Program-made: the position numbers and the translations under genes | Shown: in pieces, positions 1 through 9,719 of the stretch | Position numbering within the stretch: position 1 is the first letter of the stretch | How the letters are laid out: every line of letters starts with the position of its first letter | Notes under the pieces: generated by a model | Database searches by the model: none | What the model saw: the letters and a program-made list of their open reading frames with translations, nothing else | What the model was told of the DNA's origin: nothing | Assembly (NCBI GenBank): GCA_003833135.1 | Contig: QZLH01000093.1 | Span: forward strand, 27,425-55,721 | Direction: 5' to 3' | DNA from: Oehlia diaphana | Taxonomy: Eukaryota > Glomeromycota > Glomeromycetes > Glomerales > Glomeraceae | Length of the DNA stretch: 28,297 nt

Positions 1-75
1 TTATAACACTTAAAATTTAGCCAATTTTGGCATTTTTATAATAACCGTTCCCCGAATTTATATAGTAACGTTCTG

Positions 76-1026
76 TAGTTCTTAGCCGGATCGGCTCTTA
101 AAATGTTTGCCGAAATGAAGTGGATTGCTAATAATAGTGTCAACTTTGAATTGAATAAATTTTTTACAAAAAAAAACCGATTACAATAATATTTCTTAAA
201 ATTTGCATATCTATCGTAAAAGTAAACGCATAAATTGTTTTTTACATCGGTCACCACTACATCATGGGTAAGCCTGGGTCACGTTTATGCTCATCCTGTC
301 CTAAAACTGCTGCGTTCGCATCACGTTTATTATTTCACGTTTATAAAACCACGTCCATCATCTATGACTACATCACGTTTATAATGTTGTGGTGCTGTAT
401 CTATGTTAGTAACGAATCAAATTGTTATTAAAAAATTCATTTAATAATTAATATTAATAAAAAGAGAAAAATTTTTTTAAAGATGTGATTATTTACTCGC
501 TAAAGCAATAATCAAGGCGAAAATCAATAAATGTGTTAATTGCATAATTTATTAGTGTGATTTATAATTTTTAATTTCTCAGTTGTTTGTTAATTTTTTA
601 TTTTTTTGGGAGAAATTTTTTCTTTTCTCCTTCTCGGTGTTTATATATAAGAGAATTTTTCCATAATAGTAAGTATTTCAAATTTTATTTTACTAATTAA
701 ACACATCCCAACAAGTGATCACGTGAAACAACACCAAGAGTGTGACAAATAGGATTTTGACTAACAAAAAAACCGTCCTTCAGATTACTTTATGGATTTA
801 ATACAGAAACGCGAAGGGTGTGATGGTAGTGACAAATAAAATCTATTTTTAGAAGCGGGATGACTGATCTGTATTGCGCCATGTTGAAGAGCAAAGCCAC
901 TTTAAATTAATAATTTAAAAATGAGGGTGAAGTAAAGGATGTTTATAAAAGTAATTATTGCCATGTTTTTCTGTATTGCGCCATGTTAAATTTACTGTTG
1001 AAGAGCAAAGCCACTTTAAATTAATT
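76..1026. repeat. Dispersed long repeat, copy A
   Basis: This stretch is alignable by eye with 6540-7420 and 8530-9350. Shared landmarks in the same order are the GGCAACTTTGAA-like motif, ACATCGGTCA, CATCACGTTTAT repeats, GTAACGAATCAAA, GCGAAAATCAA, ATTTCTCAGTTGTTT, a TATATAAG-like box near 643-652 and then a TGTATTGCGCCATGTT-type minisatellite. The left part of the unit (the equivalent of 5400-5850) is not visible and may lie outside the window. Copy A alone carries a segment around 735-850 with two GTGACAAATA motifs about 90 bp apart, which resembles the inside of the MITE at 10538-11037. No coding content is seen. The family is not identified. Confidence 0.75.
870..1026. repeat. Minisatellite in repeat copy A, 2 units
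   Basis: The motif TGTATTGCGCCATGTT starts at 870 and again at 972. Each is followed by GAAGAGCAAAGCCACTTTAAA and a GAGGGTGAAGTAAAGG-like spacer, giving a period of about 100 bp. The first unit lacks the AAATTTACTG stretch present in the second. The same unit recurs at 7268, 7383, about 7738, 9185 and 9301. Confidence 0.8.
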
Positions 1027-1029
1027 TCC

Positions 1030-1912
1030 CTCCTTTCCCACTTTTCATACTTTCTGTTGAAAATCCTTACAAACATTCGTTAGATTATTTTTTATTTTTT
1101 TTTAGGTTGCTCTTTCGGCTCTTGGATGTGAAATTTTGGTGAGTTAATTTTTTTTAATCGCTCTTATTTAACGATTAACAGTTCGTTTTCTTAACTCGTC
1201 CGAAACCCGATTGTACAGTTCGGGCAGATCGGCGATCTTAAATTTTTTTAAAATTTTTTGTGAAGTGAGTACAAATAATCATCCTAATTTAATAACATAT
1301 CATATTGGTACGACGCAATTTTATTATATGTCTACGAAACCTTCTAAAACTCTTGTATACCAGCACGTTTAATTTTTATGAAAGTAATAACATTATGCGA
1401 CTTTTATTTATTAAGAAAATTTTCCCAGGATGATTGTGTTTCTTTATTATCGTATCGTCTAAGTTAAGCAATTTTCTCCTGAATATCATATCTAATAATA
1501 GTACATTATTTGAGAGATTAAGAGATTGCAATATTATATGTTTGGGAAAATTGTAATATTACATCAAATTAAACAGTATATTTGATAAGTAGGTCACTGG
1601 AAATTATCCTTTATTACCAAACAACACATTCATTAATTACCGATCTGGCAACTGATAAATTAGAAATGTTTTTATAGGATTTTATTCACTTGAAGAATGA
1701 AGATTATTATACCAATTTACATTAAACATGCATATTAGAATTAGCAACTAATTTTTCGCGTCTTACAATTATTTCTTTATCACATCTTTTTTTTAGTAGA
1801 TTTTTACAAATAATTTGTTTCAAATAAACTTTGAAAAAATATTTATCAATCAATATCTTGAAAGTCTATATATCTAAAGAATTTATTATTTAAAAAAATT
1901 TATTAAGACACT
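1030..1912. other. Non-coding AT-rich stretch upstream of the transposase gene
   Basis: No open frame of note and no clear terminal inverted repeat for the transposase was found here. Around 1196-1240 there is a short GC-richer patch with CCCGA and TTCGGG arms that could form a weak hairpin. The 100 bp before the ATG at 1913 is almost pure A/T. Confidence 0.5.
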
Positions 1913-3409
1913 ATGGTTCGTGGAAATGTTAGAGCTCGCCGTGCCAAAATTTCACAAAAAAAGAGACGTCAATGGTCAGCAAGAGAGAAGTTGATGGTAA
2001 TCGCATATTATGAGCAAGGTTATAGCAAACGATCAACAGCAGCTAAATTTGAGATTGAACCAAAACAACTTCGTGACTGGTTGAAAAATAAGGATCAGCT
2101 TATGATAGTAGCTCCCTATATTCAAAAACTTGTTAAAGGTGCGCGTCCAAAATACCAACAGCTCGAAACTGAATTAATAGAATGGTTTAGAGATTCACGA
2201 AGGCAATTGAAAACAATTTCGCGCTGTATGATTCAGGCAAAAGCATGCTCTTTAGCCAAAAAACCAGTATATCAAAGAGTGTATCCAGATATAAGAGAGG
2301 CGAAGTTTTCACAGAATTGGATTGATGGTTTTATGTACCGTAATAATTTAGTCAATAGAAAAAGAACAACAATTGCTCAACGACTTCCAGATGATTACAT
2401 TGAGCAACAAAATCAATTTTTATCTTACGTCCTTTTTCGTAGAACAGAGCATCAATATCCATTATCTTTAATTGCAAATATGGATGAAACGCCTATGGTA
2501 TTTAATTTACCAAGCAACACAACAGTTGAACATCGTGGTACAAAATCCGTTGCTATTTTATCTACTGGGCACGAACGCGCAACTTTTACTGTTGTTTTAG
2601 CTTGTATGGCTAATGGTGAAAAATTGCCGCCAGTAATTATTTTCAAACTTGTAAATATTCCGCGAGAGGATTTTCCTGATGGAGTAATTATTCGTGCTAA
2701 TCCCAATGGTTGGATGAATGAAGACGAGATGACTTGGTGGATAGAAAATATTTGGACACAACGTGCAAAACAAGGCAGCAACCCAAGATCTCTTTTAGTG
2801 TTAGATTCTTTTTCCGTACACAAAACTGATGCTATAAAACGTCGATTTCATAGAAAAAATACTGATTTGGCTATTATTCCAGGTGGATTAACTTCTCGTT
2901 TACAACCCATTGATGTATCATTAAATAAATCTTTTAAAGCTAAGGTAAATTTCATTCATCGAATTTTCTCTCCTAACATAAAATTAATATTATTTTAATA
3001 AAATTAGATGCGACATCTTTATGATCACTGGATGAATGAAGCTATTAAAGAATACACCCCATCTGGAAAAATTAAAAGACCATCGTACTCACTTGTAGCA
3101 AATTGGGTAAAAGAAAGTTGGGATGCAATTGATACCAATTTGATTATGCGTTCATTTAAATGTTGTGGTGTTTCAAATGCGATGGATGGGACGGAAGATG
3201 ATTTAATATTTAATTTTAATAAAGTACAGAAAATAAATAATAAAGGGAGAGGAATTGAAGCAGATGATGAAATTCATGAAGAAAGTAGCGATAGTGATTA
3301 TGAACCAGATGATAATGGATCGGATGATAATGGTAATAGCGAATGTGAATCATATGATGATTATTATAACAAAAATGAAGAGCGTAATGTGCTTCAAGAT
3401 TGGAATTAG
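1913..3409 (+). CDS. Pogo/Tigger-like DDE transposase with CENP-B-type DNA-binding domains, two exons
   Basis: The model joins 1913-2944 and 3008-3409 through a 63-bp GT-AG intron (GTAAAT...AATTAG, phase 0) that contains the only in-frame stop; the product is 477 residues. What is seen: a basic N-terminus; a helix-turn-helix of the psq/CENP-B N type at about 17-60; a second CENP-B/Tc5-type HTH at about 72-150; then a DDE_1-type domain with N-M-D191-E-T, L-D298-S-F and Q-P-I-D334. The spacing of the last two Asp is 35 residues. The joined exon 2 continues the family pattern (KSFKAK then MRHLYDHWM). It ends in an acidic, Asp/Glu/Ser-rich tail at about 430-477. Known role of the family: cut-and-paste DNA transposition at TA sites. 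No convincing TIR pair was found, so this may be an immobile or domesticated copy. Without splicing, the first exon would give a 361-residue truncated protein. Confidence 0.85.
2945..3007 (+). other. Predicted 63-bp intron in the transposase gene
   Basis: Donor AAG|GTAAAT and acceptor AATTAG|ATG are both in phase 0. The length is a multiple of three, but the insert carries TAA at 2996-2998, so retention would truncate the protein just after the third catalytic Asp. Splicing restores the expected continuation of the DDE domain. Confidence 0.75.
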
Positions 3410-3845
3410 TAATGCCAGTATATCAAATTGCAAATTTTATTTGTATTTTATATTCATACTAATTTTGTTATAGTAAATATGTTACAAGATTAATAATAAA
3501 TAAATTCTAAATATTAGAGTTATACTTTCATTTTGAAGAAATTTAAGTTGATTTATTTATTGATCGTTTATTGGTTGATAGTGGATCATAGAAATTTGTG
3601 ACATAAAATAAAATCTCCGATTTGTACCCGGGTCTTATACAAAATACCCGTGAAAAAAATTGAATTATACTCGAGTCTAAGAAAATTTCTTATATCTAAT
3701 AAAATACCCGACATGGGGATACTCTCAAAGGGAATATTATGTGCAGTGCGGTACGGTACTATCTGTAAATATGCTCTAAACTACTTTATCAATTTCTATA
3801 TCTATATGATTTATTTTTTTTTTTATAAAACCTAGCATGCTTATT
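3410..3845. other. Non-coding spacer with degenerate TACCCG repeats
   Basis: Around 3626-3730 there are four copies of a TACCCG motif (TACCCGGGTC, ATACCCGTG, ATACTCGAGTC, ATACCCGAC), arranged as two degenerate direct repeats. They could be the remnant of a TIR element, but no ends or target duplication can be defined. The rest is A/T-rich with no gene seen. Confidence 0.4.
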
Positions 3846-4070
3846 TTACACATTTTTGTCCTCCTCTTCCTTCTTTATGGAAGTCTTGTCAAACAGCAGT
3901 TTCTATTCTTGGAACTCTTCTCGCGTTGGTATTTTATTATTATTATCCATCACATTCAATCCTGCTAACCACGATCCAACCATCCTAATTTTCATCACCT
4001 CAACTTCCTTTTCTACTTTTTCATTCTTATCTTCTAGCAGCTTCTTTCTTCTTTTTTTCAATTCATTAAA
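3846..4070 (-). pseudogene. Relic of a charged, coiled-coil protein
   Basis: Read on the minus strand, this stretch gives a Lys/Glu-rich helix (ELKKRRKKLLEDKNEK, then VEKEVEVMKIR), then GSWLAGLNV, IPTREEFQE, an in-frame TAG at 3903-3905, and KLLFDKTSIKKEEEDKNV before a TAA at 3846-3848. The residue pattern is far more protein-like than the Ser/Phe/Leu-rich plus-strand frame. There is a stop just upstream, so only a fragment of a decayed gene or exon remains. The family is not recognised. The TAG replaces what is probably a Tyr codon, which is inference. Confidence 0.35.
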
Positions 4071-4183
4071 TCACCTCCACTACCTTCTTCAGGGTTGTAT
4101 ATTCATTAATTTTTTTTGTTGATTGGATAAACGGTGTCTCTTCATTAAAGATACCTTGTCTAAACTTATTCAAATTATGCATA

Positions 4184-4489
4184 GTGTTAAGATCCGGACC
4201 AAGGTTAATCCGTCAATCTAGCGGAATTCATTTGGATCATCCGCTAATATTTCAGTCGGATGACAGATGAATCAACGGATTCGTTTACTGTCAGAAGCTA
4301 TGTACGATCCTTTCCTTTTTTGGGTTTGTATAACATTATTTCCTTTTTTGGAATTATAATTCGGGCCGGCACCATGAATCCAAAATCCATAATTCATCCG
4401 GATTAAATTATTCGGATGACATGATCCGGATAGATAAAATTAATTATGGATCGGATTGATGGATCACGGATTCATCCGGATCGTAACAC
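4184..4489. mobile_element. 306-bp TIR element (MITE) flanked by TA
   Basis: The left end GTGTTAAGATCCGGA and the right end TCCGGATCGTAACAC are inverted copies with one mismatch over 15 bp. A TA dinucleotide abuts both ends (4182-4183 and 4490-4491). Inside, the sequence is a run of variant GGATGA/ATCCGG motifs in both orientations, so the element could fold on itself. There is no coding capacity. TA duplication fits the Tc1/mariner/pogo superfamily, so the transposase at 1913-3409 is a conceivable mobiliser, but that is only inference. Confidence 0.7.
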
Positions 4490-4600
4490 TATAATTATGT
4501 TAATATATTAATATTTTATTTTTTGTGTATCCGGAAAACAAGTTTAGGAGCTCTTTTGAAAGGTAAATTTGAATTTTTTCTAAAAAATTTACATTTTTTT

Positions 4601-4960
4601 CATTAAGAACGTATACTAACGTTCTTTTTTAATTTTATTTTATAAAAAGTGTGGCTCTCTATCCTTTCAAGTTTCAAGATGAAATGGGCGTAAGGTATGC
4701 CAATGGAAGATTATTTTTTAATTTTTTCATTATGAACGTTTACTAACGTTCTTCTCTATCTTTTTTCTAGAGAACGGCTCTCTGAACCTTTCAAAATGAA
4801 GTAGATGCAAGGTATGCTGGGAGAAGAGGGATTTTATTTTTTTTAAAAAAATTTATTCGTTAAGAGCGTTAGTTCCTAATGTTCTTTAATATTTTTTTTT
4901 TTAGAGAACAGCCAGTTTCATGGGTTCCGGACTAGCTGTCTAGCTCTCTTTGTGAAAATG
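4601..4960. repeat. Three tandem units of about 128 bp
   Basis: Units begin at 4601, 4728 and about 4857. Each starts with a CATTAAGAACGT-type block that forms a hairpin (GAACGT...ACGTTC in units 1 and 2). A T-rich tract ending in TAG or AAG follows, then a GGCTCTCT-CCTTTCAA-GATGAA block, and in units 1 and 2 AAGGTATGC. The third unit is the most diverged and degrades after about 4960. The polypyrimidine-AG and AAG|GTATGC signals resemble splice sites round a roughly 45-nt block, but no long reading frame joins them. Confidence 0.7.
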
Positions 4961-5399
4961 TGAAAATGTTGACATTCACCTGTTCTTTCGCTTTTTTTTT
5001 GCTATTATTATCATTTATTTATTTTCTTTTTTTTAAAAATTTCAGATGGCTTGTTTTTAGAGTATAAGTTTTGGTATCTTGCTTTTTTCTTAAGCTTTCA
5101 TTAATAAAACAATTTTATTCTTTTTTTTTTAGGCAAACCACTTATTCAATAAGAATCAATTCCAACTCTTTCTGAAAATATTACCAAAATAGTGTCAGCG
5201 GGATAACTAATATTTTATAAATCGTCTATACTACGGTTTCAGTCCGATAATTTAGTGAGCGATCGTCTTAATGTGCAGTAACATGTAGACGAATTACCTA
5301 TCAGATTGTATCCAAAAGTTCACGATTACTTGCATTTGGCCACTATTTGTTTGCTATTTGGACACAATTTAATACATTTTAGCGAAGAAATCAACATCT
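4961..5399. other. Non-coding AT-rich spacer
   Basis: No open frame, RNA gene or repeat is recognised between the 128-bp tandem array and the start of repeat copy B. Confidence 0.4.
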
Positions 5400-5939
5400 T
5401 CTTACTATAATCTTGTGATTCCGCATCTGTATCACGCAGTTTTCCACAAACTCCAAACTGAATAAAAAAAGATTATAATAGAAAATGATTTCATCGATTT
5501 TAATAATTCTAGAACAGGCGGATAAAATAAATTAATAATGTTTTTACTAAACATAAATTATATATTTATATTTATTTATGATTATTTATTATCAGTTATA
5601 TATCATGCATGTGATATGGATAATCGCTTTTATTTATTGGTTTTTTTTTTGTTCTATCATTGCATCAGGTTCGAAATATACACAATTGATGGATCTAATA
5701 TGCACTTAATTTAACTGATAATATCTAGCGCTTTGAATGCCTCTGGCTCATTTAACTTCATTATATATACATCCAAAAGTCTGTCATGATGAACACGGCC
5801 GGTAAATGGTAATTCATTAGTTTTTACAAATTAATTCCTATTATAGATTAATCGAGTTTATCACAGAAAAGGACTTGTCCGGCAGAATTTTCATATAAAA
5901 AATCGGGAGAGCATTTCGTACCTAATTCGCAATAAATAC

Positions 5940-6520
5940 ATAAACACTATAATCGCAAAATCTTATCTATATCTCGTAAAAGTTAAGTCATATACAAAAA
6001 TTCTCAAAGAAAACGAATAAACTAAAAGTTCACATTATATATATATCCTTATTTTATTATGTTACTTGCGTAATTATTAGACACTAAAGTTGTGAAAGTT
6101 TGATTGATAAGTTGTTAGAATCATTTCATATATGTAAAATTGTTAAAAAAAAACAATAAACTAAAAAAAATCATATATTTAATATTGTAAAAAATAATGT
6201 TTCATATAGCAAAACACAAAAAATTGACAATAAATAAGCAAAGCTGCATTTGCGAAAGCTTATCAGTTTAGTATTGGTATATTATAAAAATTGTGCCAAA
6301 TACATAAAAAATTTAAGGAATAAAATAAAAAGGTTATACAGTATATTAGTTATGTTAAATAAAAAAAGATTGCGTTGGGTCATTTACAGATTTGGCTTTA
6401 TTTCACAATTTTTGCATTATTAGTAAACACTAAAATTGTGAAAACTCGTTTATATGCTATAAAAATCATACCATATATATGAAAAAATTCAAGAACAAAG
6501 AATAAGCTAAAAAAATAATA
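5940..6520. repeat. Degenerate tandem repeat inside copy B insertion
   Basis: A pattern of CACTAAA(A/G)TTGTGAAA, then ATAAAAATCAT-like sequence, CATATATATGAAAAAATT, CAAAGAATAAACTAAAA is seen around 5955-6030, 6083-6165, 6265-6335 and 6428-6520. The two best copies (6083 and 6428) lie about 345 bp apart and the others are weaker. It is extremely A/T-rich and its function is unknown. Confidence 0.45.
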
Positions 6521-7534
6521 CAGCCGATCTTAGGCGAATCGACCAATTCGTCCCTTAAATGTTTTACCGAAATTTTCTAATAATAGTGGCAACTTTGAAA
6601 TAAATAAATTTCTTTTTAGGAAAAAAATCTCTAAAATTAAGTATGATTACTACAATATTACTTTATTTCTCATTAAATTTAACATATTTTAAACACACAG
6701 ATTAGTTTTTACATCGGTCAAAACTTATTTATTATTGCTATTCCTTTGTAAAAAAATTATTGATGAATTTTTTTGTTTCAAATATTAGCAAAGTACTGGT
6801 TACATCCATGGTAAGACGGGGTCCCACTCGCCCCACTGTGCGTCCGCATCACGTTTATCATTAAATGCTTCTGCGTCTGCATTACGTTTATAATCTCCTT
6901 GTGGTGCTGCATCTATGCCAGTAACGAATCAAAAATTCATTTAGTAATTAATATTAATAAAAAAATAAAATGTTTTTTTAACGTGATTATTTACTTGCTA
7001 AAGCAATAGTAAAGGCGAAAATCAACAATAAATGTGTTAATTGCATGATTTATTAGTGTATTATTTATAATTTTTAATTTCTCAGTTGTTTTTAAATTTT
7101 TTTGAAAGAAATTTTTCTTCTCCTTCTCGGTGGTTTATATAAGATAGTGCGTATTTCAAAGTAGTACTTTAAAATTATATTTTCATAAAATTATAAATGG
7201 TGAGGCAACGTCATATTTATATGGCGGGATCGTAGGCTTGTACAAGAGTATTTTTGCCACGTTTTTCTGTATTGCGCCATGTTAAAATTTACTGTTAAAG
7301 AGCAAAGCCACTTTAAATAATAAGTGAAAATGAGGTGAACCAGTGAAGTAAAGTATGTATAAAAGTATTTTGCCGCGTCTTCTGTATTGCGCCATGTTAA
7401 AATTTACTGTTGAAGAGCAAGATGAAATTTTTCATGATTTAAGGGTCATGAAAATGATGCATTCACGGAAAACATGGAAATATAAATACGGATCAACATT
7501 CTTTACAGGGAAGCCGCTTTAAACTAGGAGACGG

Positions 7535-7668
7535 TAAGTCCGGAGCGAAAATAGAACTAAAAGTTGCGATTTCATTGGATGATGTCACGTTATGGACAGA
7601 GAGAAATTCACGTGATTGGTCATTTTTTTAGTACGACATATATAGTCCTTCGCTTCGCTCCGGGCAAT
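7535..7668. mobile_element. Small TIR element (MITE) nested in repeat copy B
   Basis: The arms GTCCGGAGCGAA (7538-7549) and TTCGCTTCGCTCCGGGC (7649-7665) are inverted copies enclosing about 100 bp with no coding frame. The element interrupts the minisatellite unit between CTTTAAA and AAATGTGAAATGAGG, so it inserted after the repeat. A related arm, TTCGCTACGCTCCGGAC, stands alone at about 27389-27405. The exact target duplication could not be fixed. Confidence 0.6.
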
Positions 7669-7957
7669 TAAAAATGTGAAATGAGGCAGAATGGAGTAAA
7701 TAAGGAGGTGTATAAGAGTAGTTCTGCCACGTTTTCTATATTGTACCATGTTCAATTAAAGTTAGTAATTTAGACAAGTTTTATTTAATTACCTAATTGA
7801 TTGAGGTGTCAGATTTTTATAATAAAATCTTGAAAAAAGTCAAATATTGATTTAAAAAAATGTTTTCGTTAAATTCATATTTATTGAAAACTACGAAATA
7901 TTTTATTTATGAAAATGTAATAAATATCGGTTAAAATAATTAGCTAAACCAATCATA

Positions 7958-9360
7958 TTTACTATAATCTTATGGTTCTGCGCATTACGTAATTTTCCAC
8001 ATAAATGTAAGACTACAAATTGAATAAAAAAGAGTTATAATAGAAAATGATTTAAAACAGGCGGTATAGAATAAATTAATAAGAATGATTTTACTATGCA
8101 TAAATTATATATTTATATTTTTTTATTATTTATTACTGTTTTATATATTATGCATGTGATATGCATAATCGCTTTTATTATTTATTTTTTATTGCTTTAT
8201 CGTTGCATTAGGTTCGAAATGAACACAAAAAGAATATTAATAGTTAATAGTTAAAGGATGGATCTAATACGTGAAAAAAACTGAAATATATCGAGGTCAT
8301 ATGACTAATCGAGTAGGTGGACATATACATCATGGACAATTGGATATTTTGTTTACAACTGATCCAGTCAACACTTTTTTATCAAGCAACTTGATACTTC
8401 TGGTTCATTTAATTTCATTATATATTTTACAGCTAAAAGACTGTCATAATTAGAACGATTGGTAAAAGGAAATTTATCAGTTTTTACAAAATTAATTTCA
8501 TATTATAGGTAAGAGTTTATTCCGGTAAGCTTTTTTATTAAAATGCTTTATCGAAATGTAGTGGATCAGTAGTGTTTATTAATACTAGTGGCAACTTTGA
8601 AATGAATAATTTTTTTAAAAAAAAAAAACCCTCTAAATTAAGTATGATTACTACAATATTACCTTATTCTCATTAAATTTATATATTTTAATCACACAAA
8701 TTAATTTTTATATCGGTCAAAACTTATTTATTATTACAAAGTACTTCTACATCACGGTAAATCCGGATCACGTTTATAAACATCATCTGCTTCACGTTTA
8801 TAAACATCACGTGCTTCCCGTTTATAATGACTAGGTGCTGCATCTATGTCAGTAACGAATCAAATTATTATTAAAAAAGTTTATTTAGTAATTAATATCA
8901 ATAAGAAATTTTTTTTTAAAAACGTGATTATTTACTCGCTAAAGTAATAGTAAAGGCGAAAATCAACAATAAATGTGTTAATTGCATGATTTATTAGTGT
9001 GTTATTTATAATTTAATTTCTCAGTTGTTTGTTAATTTTTTTGAAAGAAAGTTTTCTTCCCTTTCTCAGTGTTTATATAAGAAAATTTTTCTATAATAGT
9101 ACGTATTTCAAAGTACTTTAAAATTATATTTTTCATATTATTATAAATAATGAGGTGTACAAGAGTATTTTTACCACGTTTTCCTGTATTGCGCCATGTT
9201 AAAAATTACTGTTGAAGAGCAAAGCCCTATAAATAATAAGTGAAAATGAGGCGAACCGGTGAAGTAAAGTATATGTAAAATAGTATTTTACCACGTTTTC
9301 TGTTTTGCGCCATGTTAAAATTTAGCGTTGAAGAGTAAAGCCACTTTAAATTAATAATGT
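7958..9360. repeat. Dispersed long repeat, copy C
   Basis: This is the most continuous copy: left half 7958-8510, right half 8530-9240, then two minisatellite units starting at 9185 and 9301. Compared with copy B it has about 120 extra bp at 8275-8395. That stretch gives a 60-residue open frame with no support as a gene. A TTTATATAAG box lies at about 9070-9080. Confidence 0.75.
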
Positions 9361-9399
9361 GAGAATGAGGGTGAATTATGTGCGTGTATAAAAAAATTA

Positions 9400-9719
9400 T
9401 TGCTGACGAGCAATATCTATTACGTAATGCCGCCTGAAATTCTCCATCCCTTTAAAGCGGCTGGTATTGGTAAATCTCTCCTGAAAAATTTATTAATTAA
9501 CTTTCTGTACGACCTTCATCACGCCATTTACGAAGCTATATGGAAAGAACGTTCAGCTATATGGAAAGAAACTTTAATTTAACAACAACTTCTTTTGAAA
9601 ATTATCGTCGTTCTAAACATAAATCTGCTGCAACTCAACCACAATCTCACCGTTTACAACGTCATTTTCATCTTGATATTGAACTAGGTTACCGCCATCC
9701 ATTTAATGATTCTCGATAA
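9400..9719 (+). pseudogene. Frameshifted C-terminal fragment, probably of a retroelement protein
   Basis: Frame 1 from 9400 to 9582 reads MPPEILHPFKAAGIGKSLL, NLLINFLYDLHHAIYEAIWK, then a stop. A second frame open from 9561 to 9719 reads TTTSFENYRRSKHKSAATQ, PQSHRLQRHFHLDIELGYRH and PFNDSR before TAA. Both have coding-like composition. The switch between frames coincides with an imperfect tandem duplication of GCTATATGGAAAGAA (about 9534-9571). The fragment lies just before sequence that looks like a retrotransposon 3' UTR, so the end of a LINE-type reverse transcriptase protein is the best guess. No catalytic motif is present, so the family is inferred from context only. Confidence 0.5.

Larger units (their letters stand above)
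5400..7760. repeat. Dispersed long repeat, copy B, with insertions
   Basis: 5400-5850 matches 7958-8510: TACTATAATCTT, AACAGGCGG, ATGCATGTGATATG, ATAATCGCTTTTAT, GGTTCGAAAT, GGATCTAATA and CATTTAA-TTCATTATATAT appear in the same order. 6540-7420 matches 8530-9310 and copy A. Between the two halves lies about 690 bp with no counterpart in copy C (5850-6540). The distal minisatellite is interrupted by an extra stretch and a small MITE between about 7421 and 7668, and resumes at about 7668-7760. There is no coding capacity. The TATATAAG box near 7133-7142 is conserved in all copies and may be a core promoter. Confidence 0.75.

Noticed and set aside
36..257. 73-residue minus-strand frame at the window start
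   Set aside because: It falls in repeat copy A and is not open in copies B or C.
2452..2823. Minus-strand 123-residue frame
   Set aside because: It lies fully antisense to the catalytic domain of the transposase and has no domain of its own.
5670..5680. GGTTCGAAAT motif (also about 8211) resembling a tRNA B box
   Set aside because: No A box, cloverleaf or terminator at a suitable distance; it is just one block of the dispersed repeat.
76..7420. Repeat copies A and B as LTRs of one element enclosing the transposase
   Set aside because: No TG...CA ends, primer-binding site or target duplication. A third adjacent copy exists, and the enclosed gene is a DNA-transposon transposase.
8271..8453. 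60-residue frame in repeat copy C
   Set aside because: It lies in a stretch missing from copy B, with no domain and no conservation of the frame.
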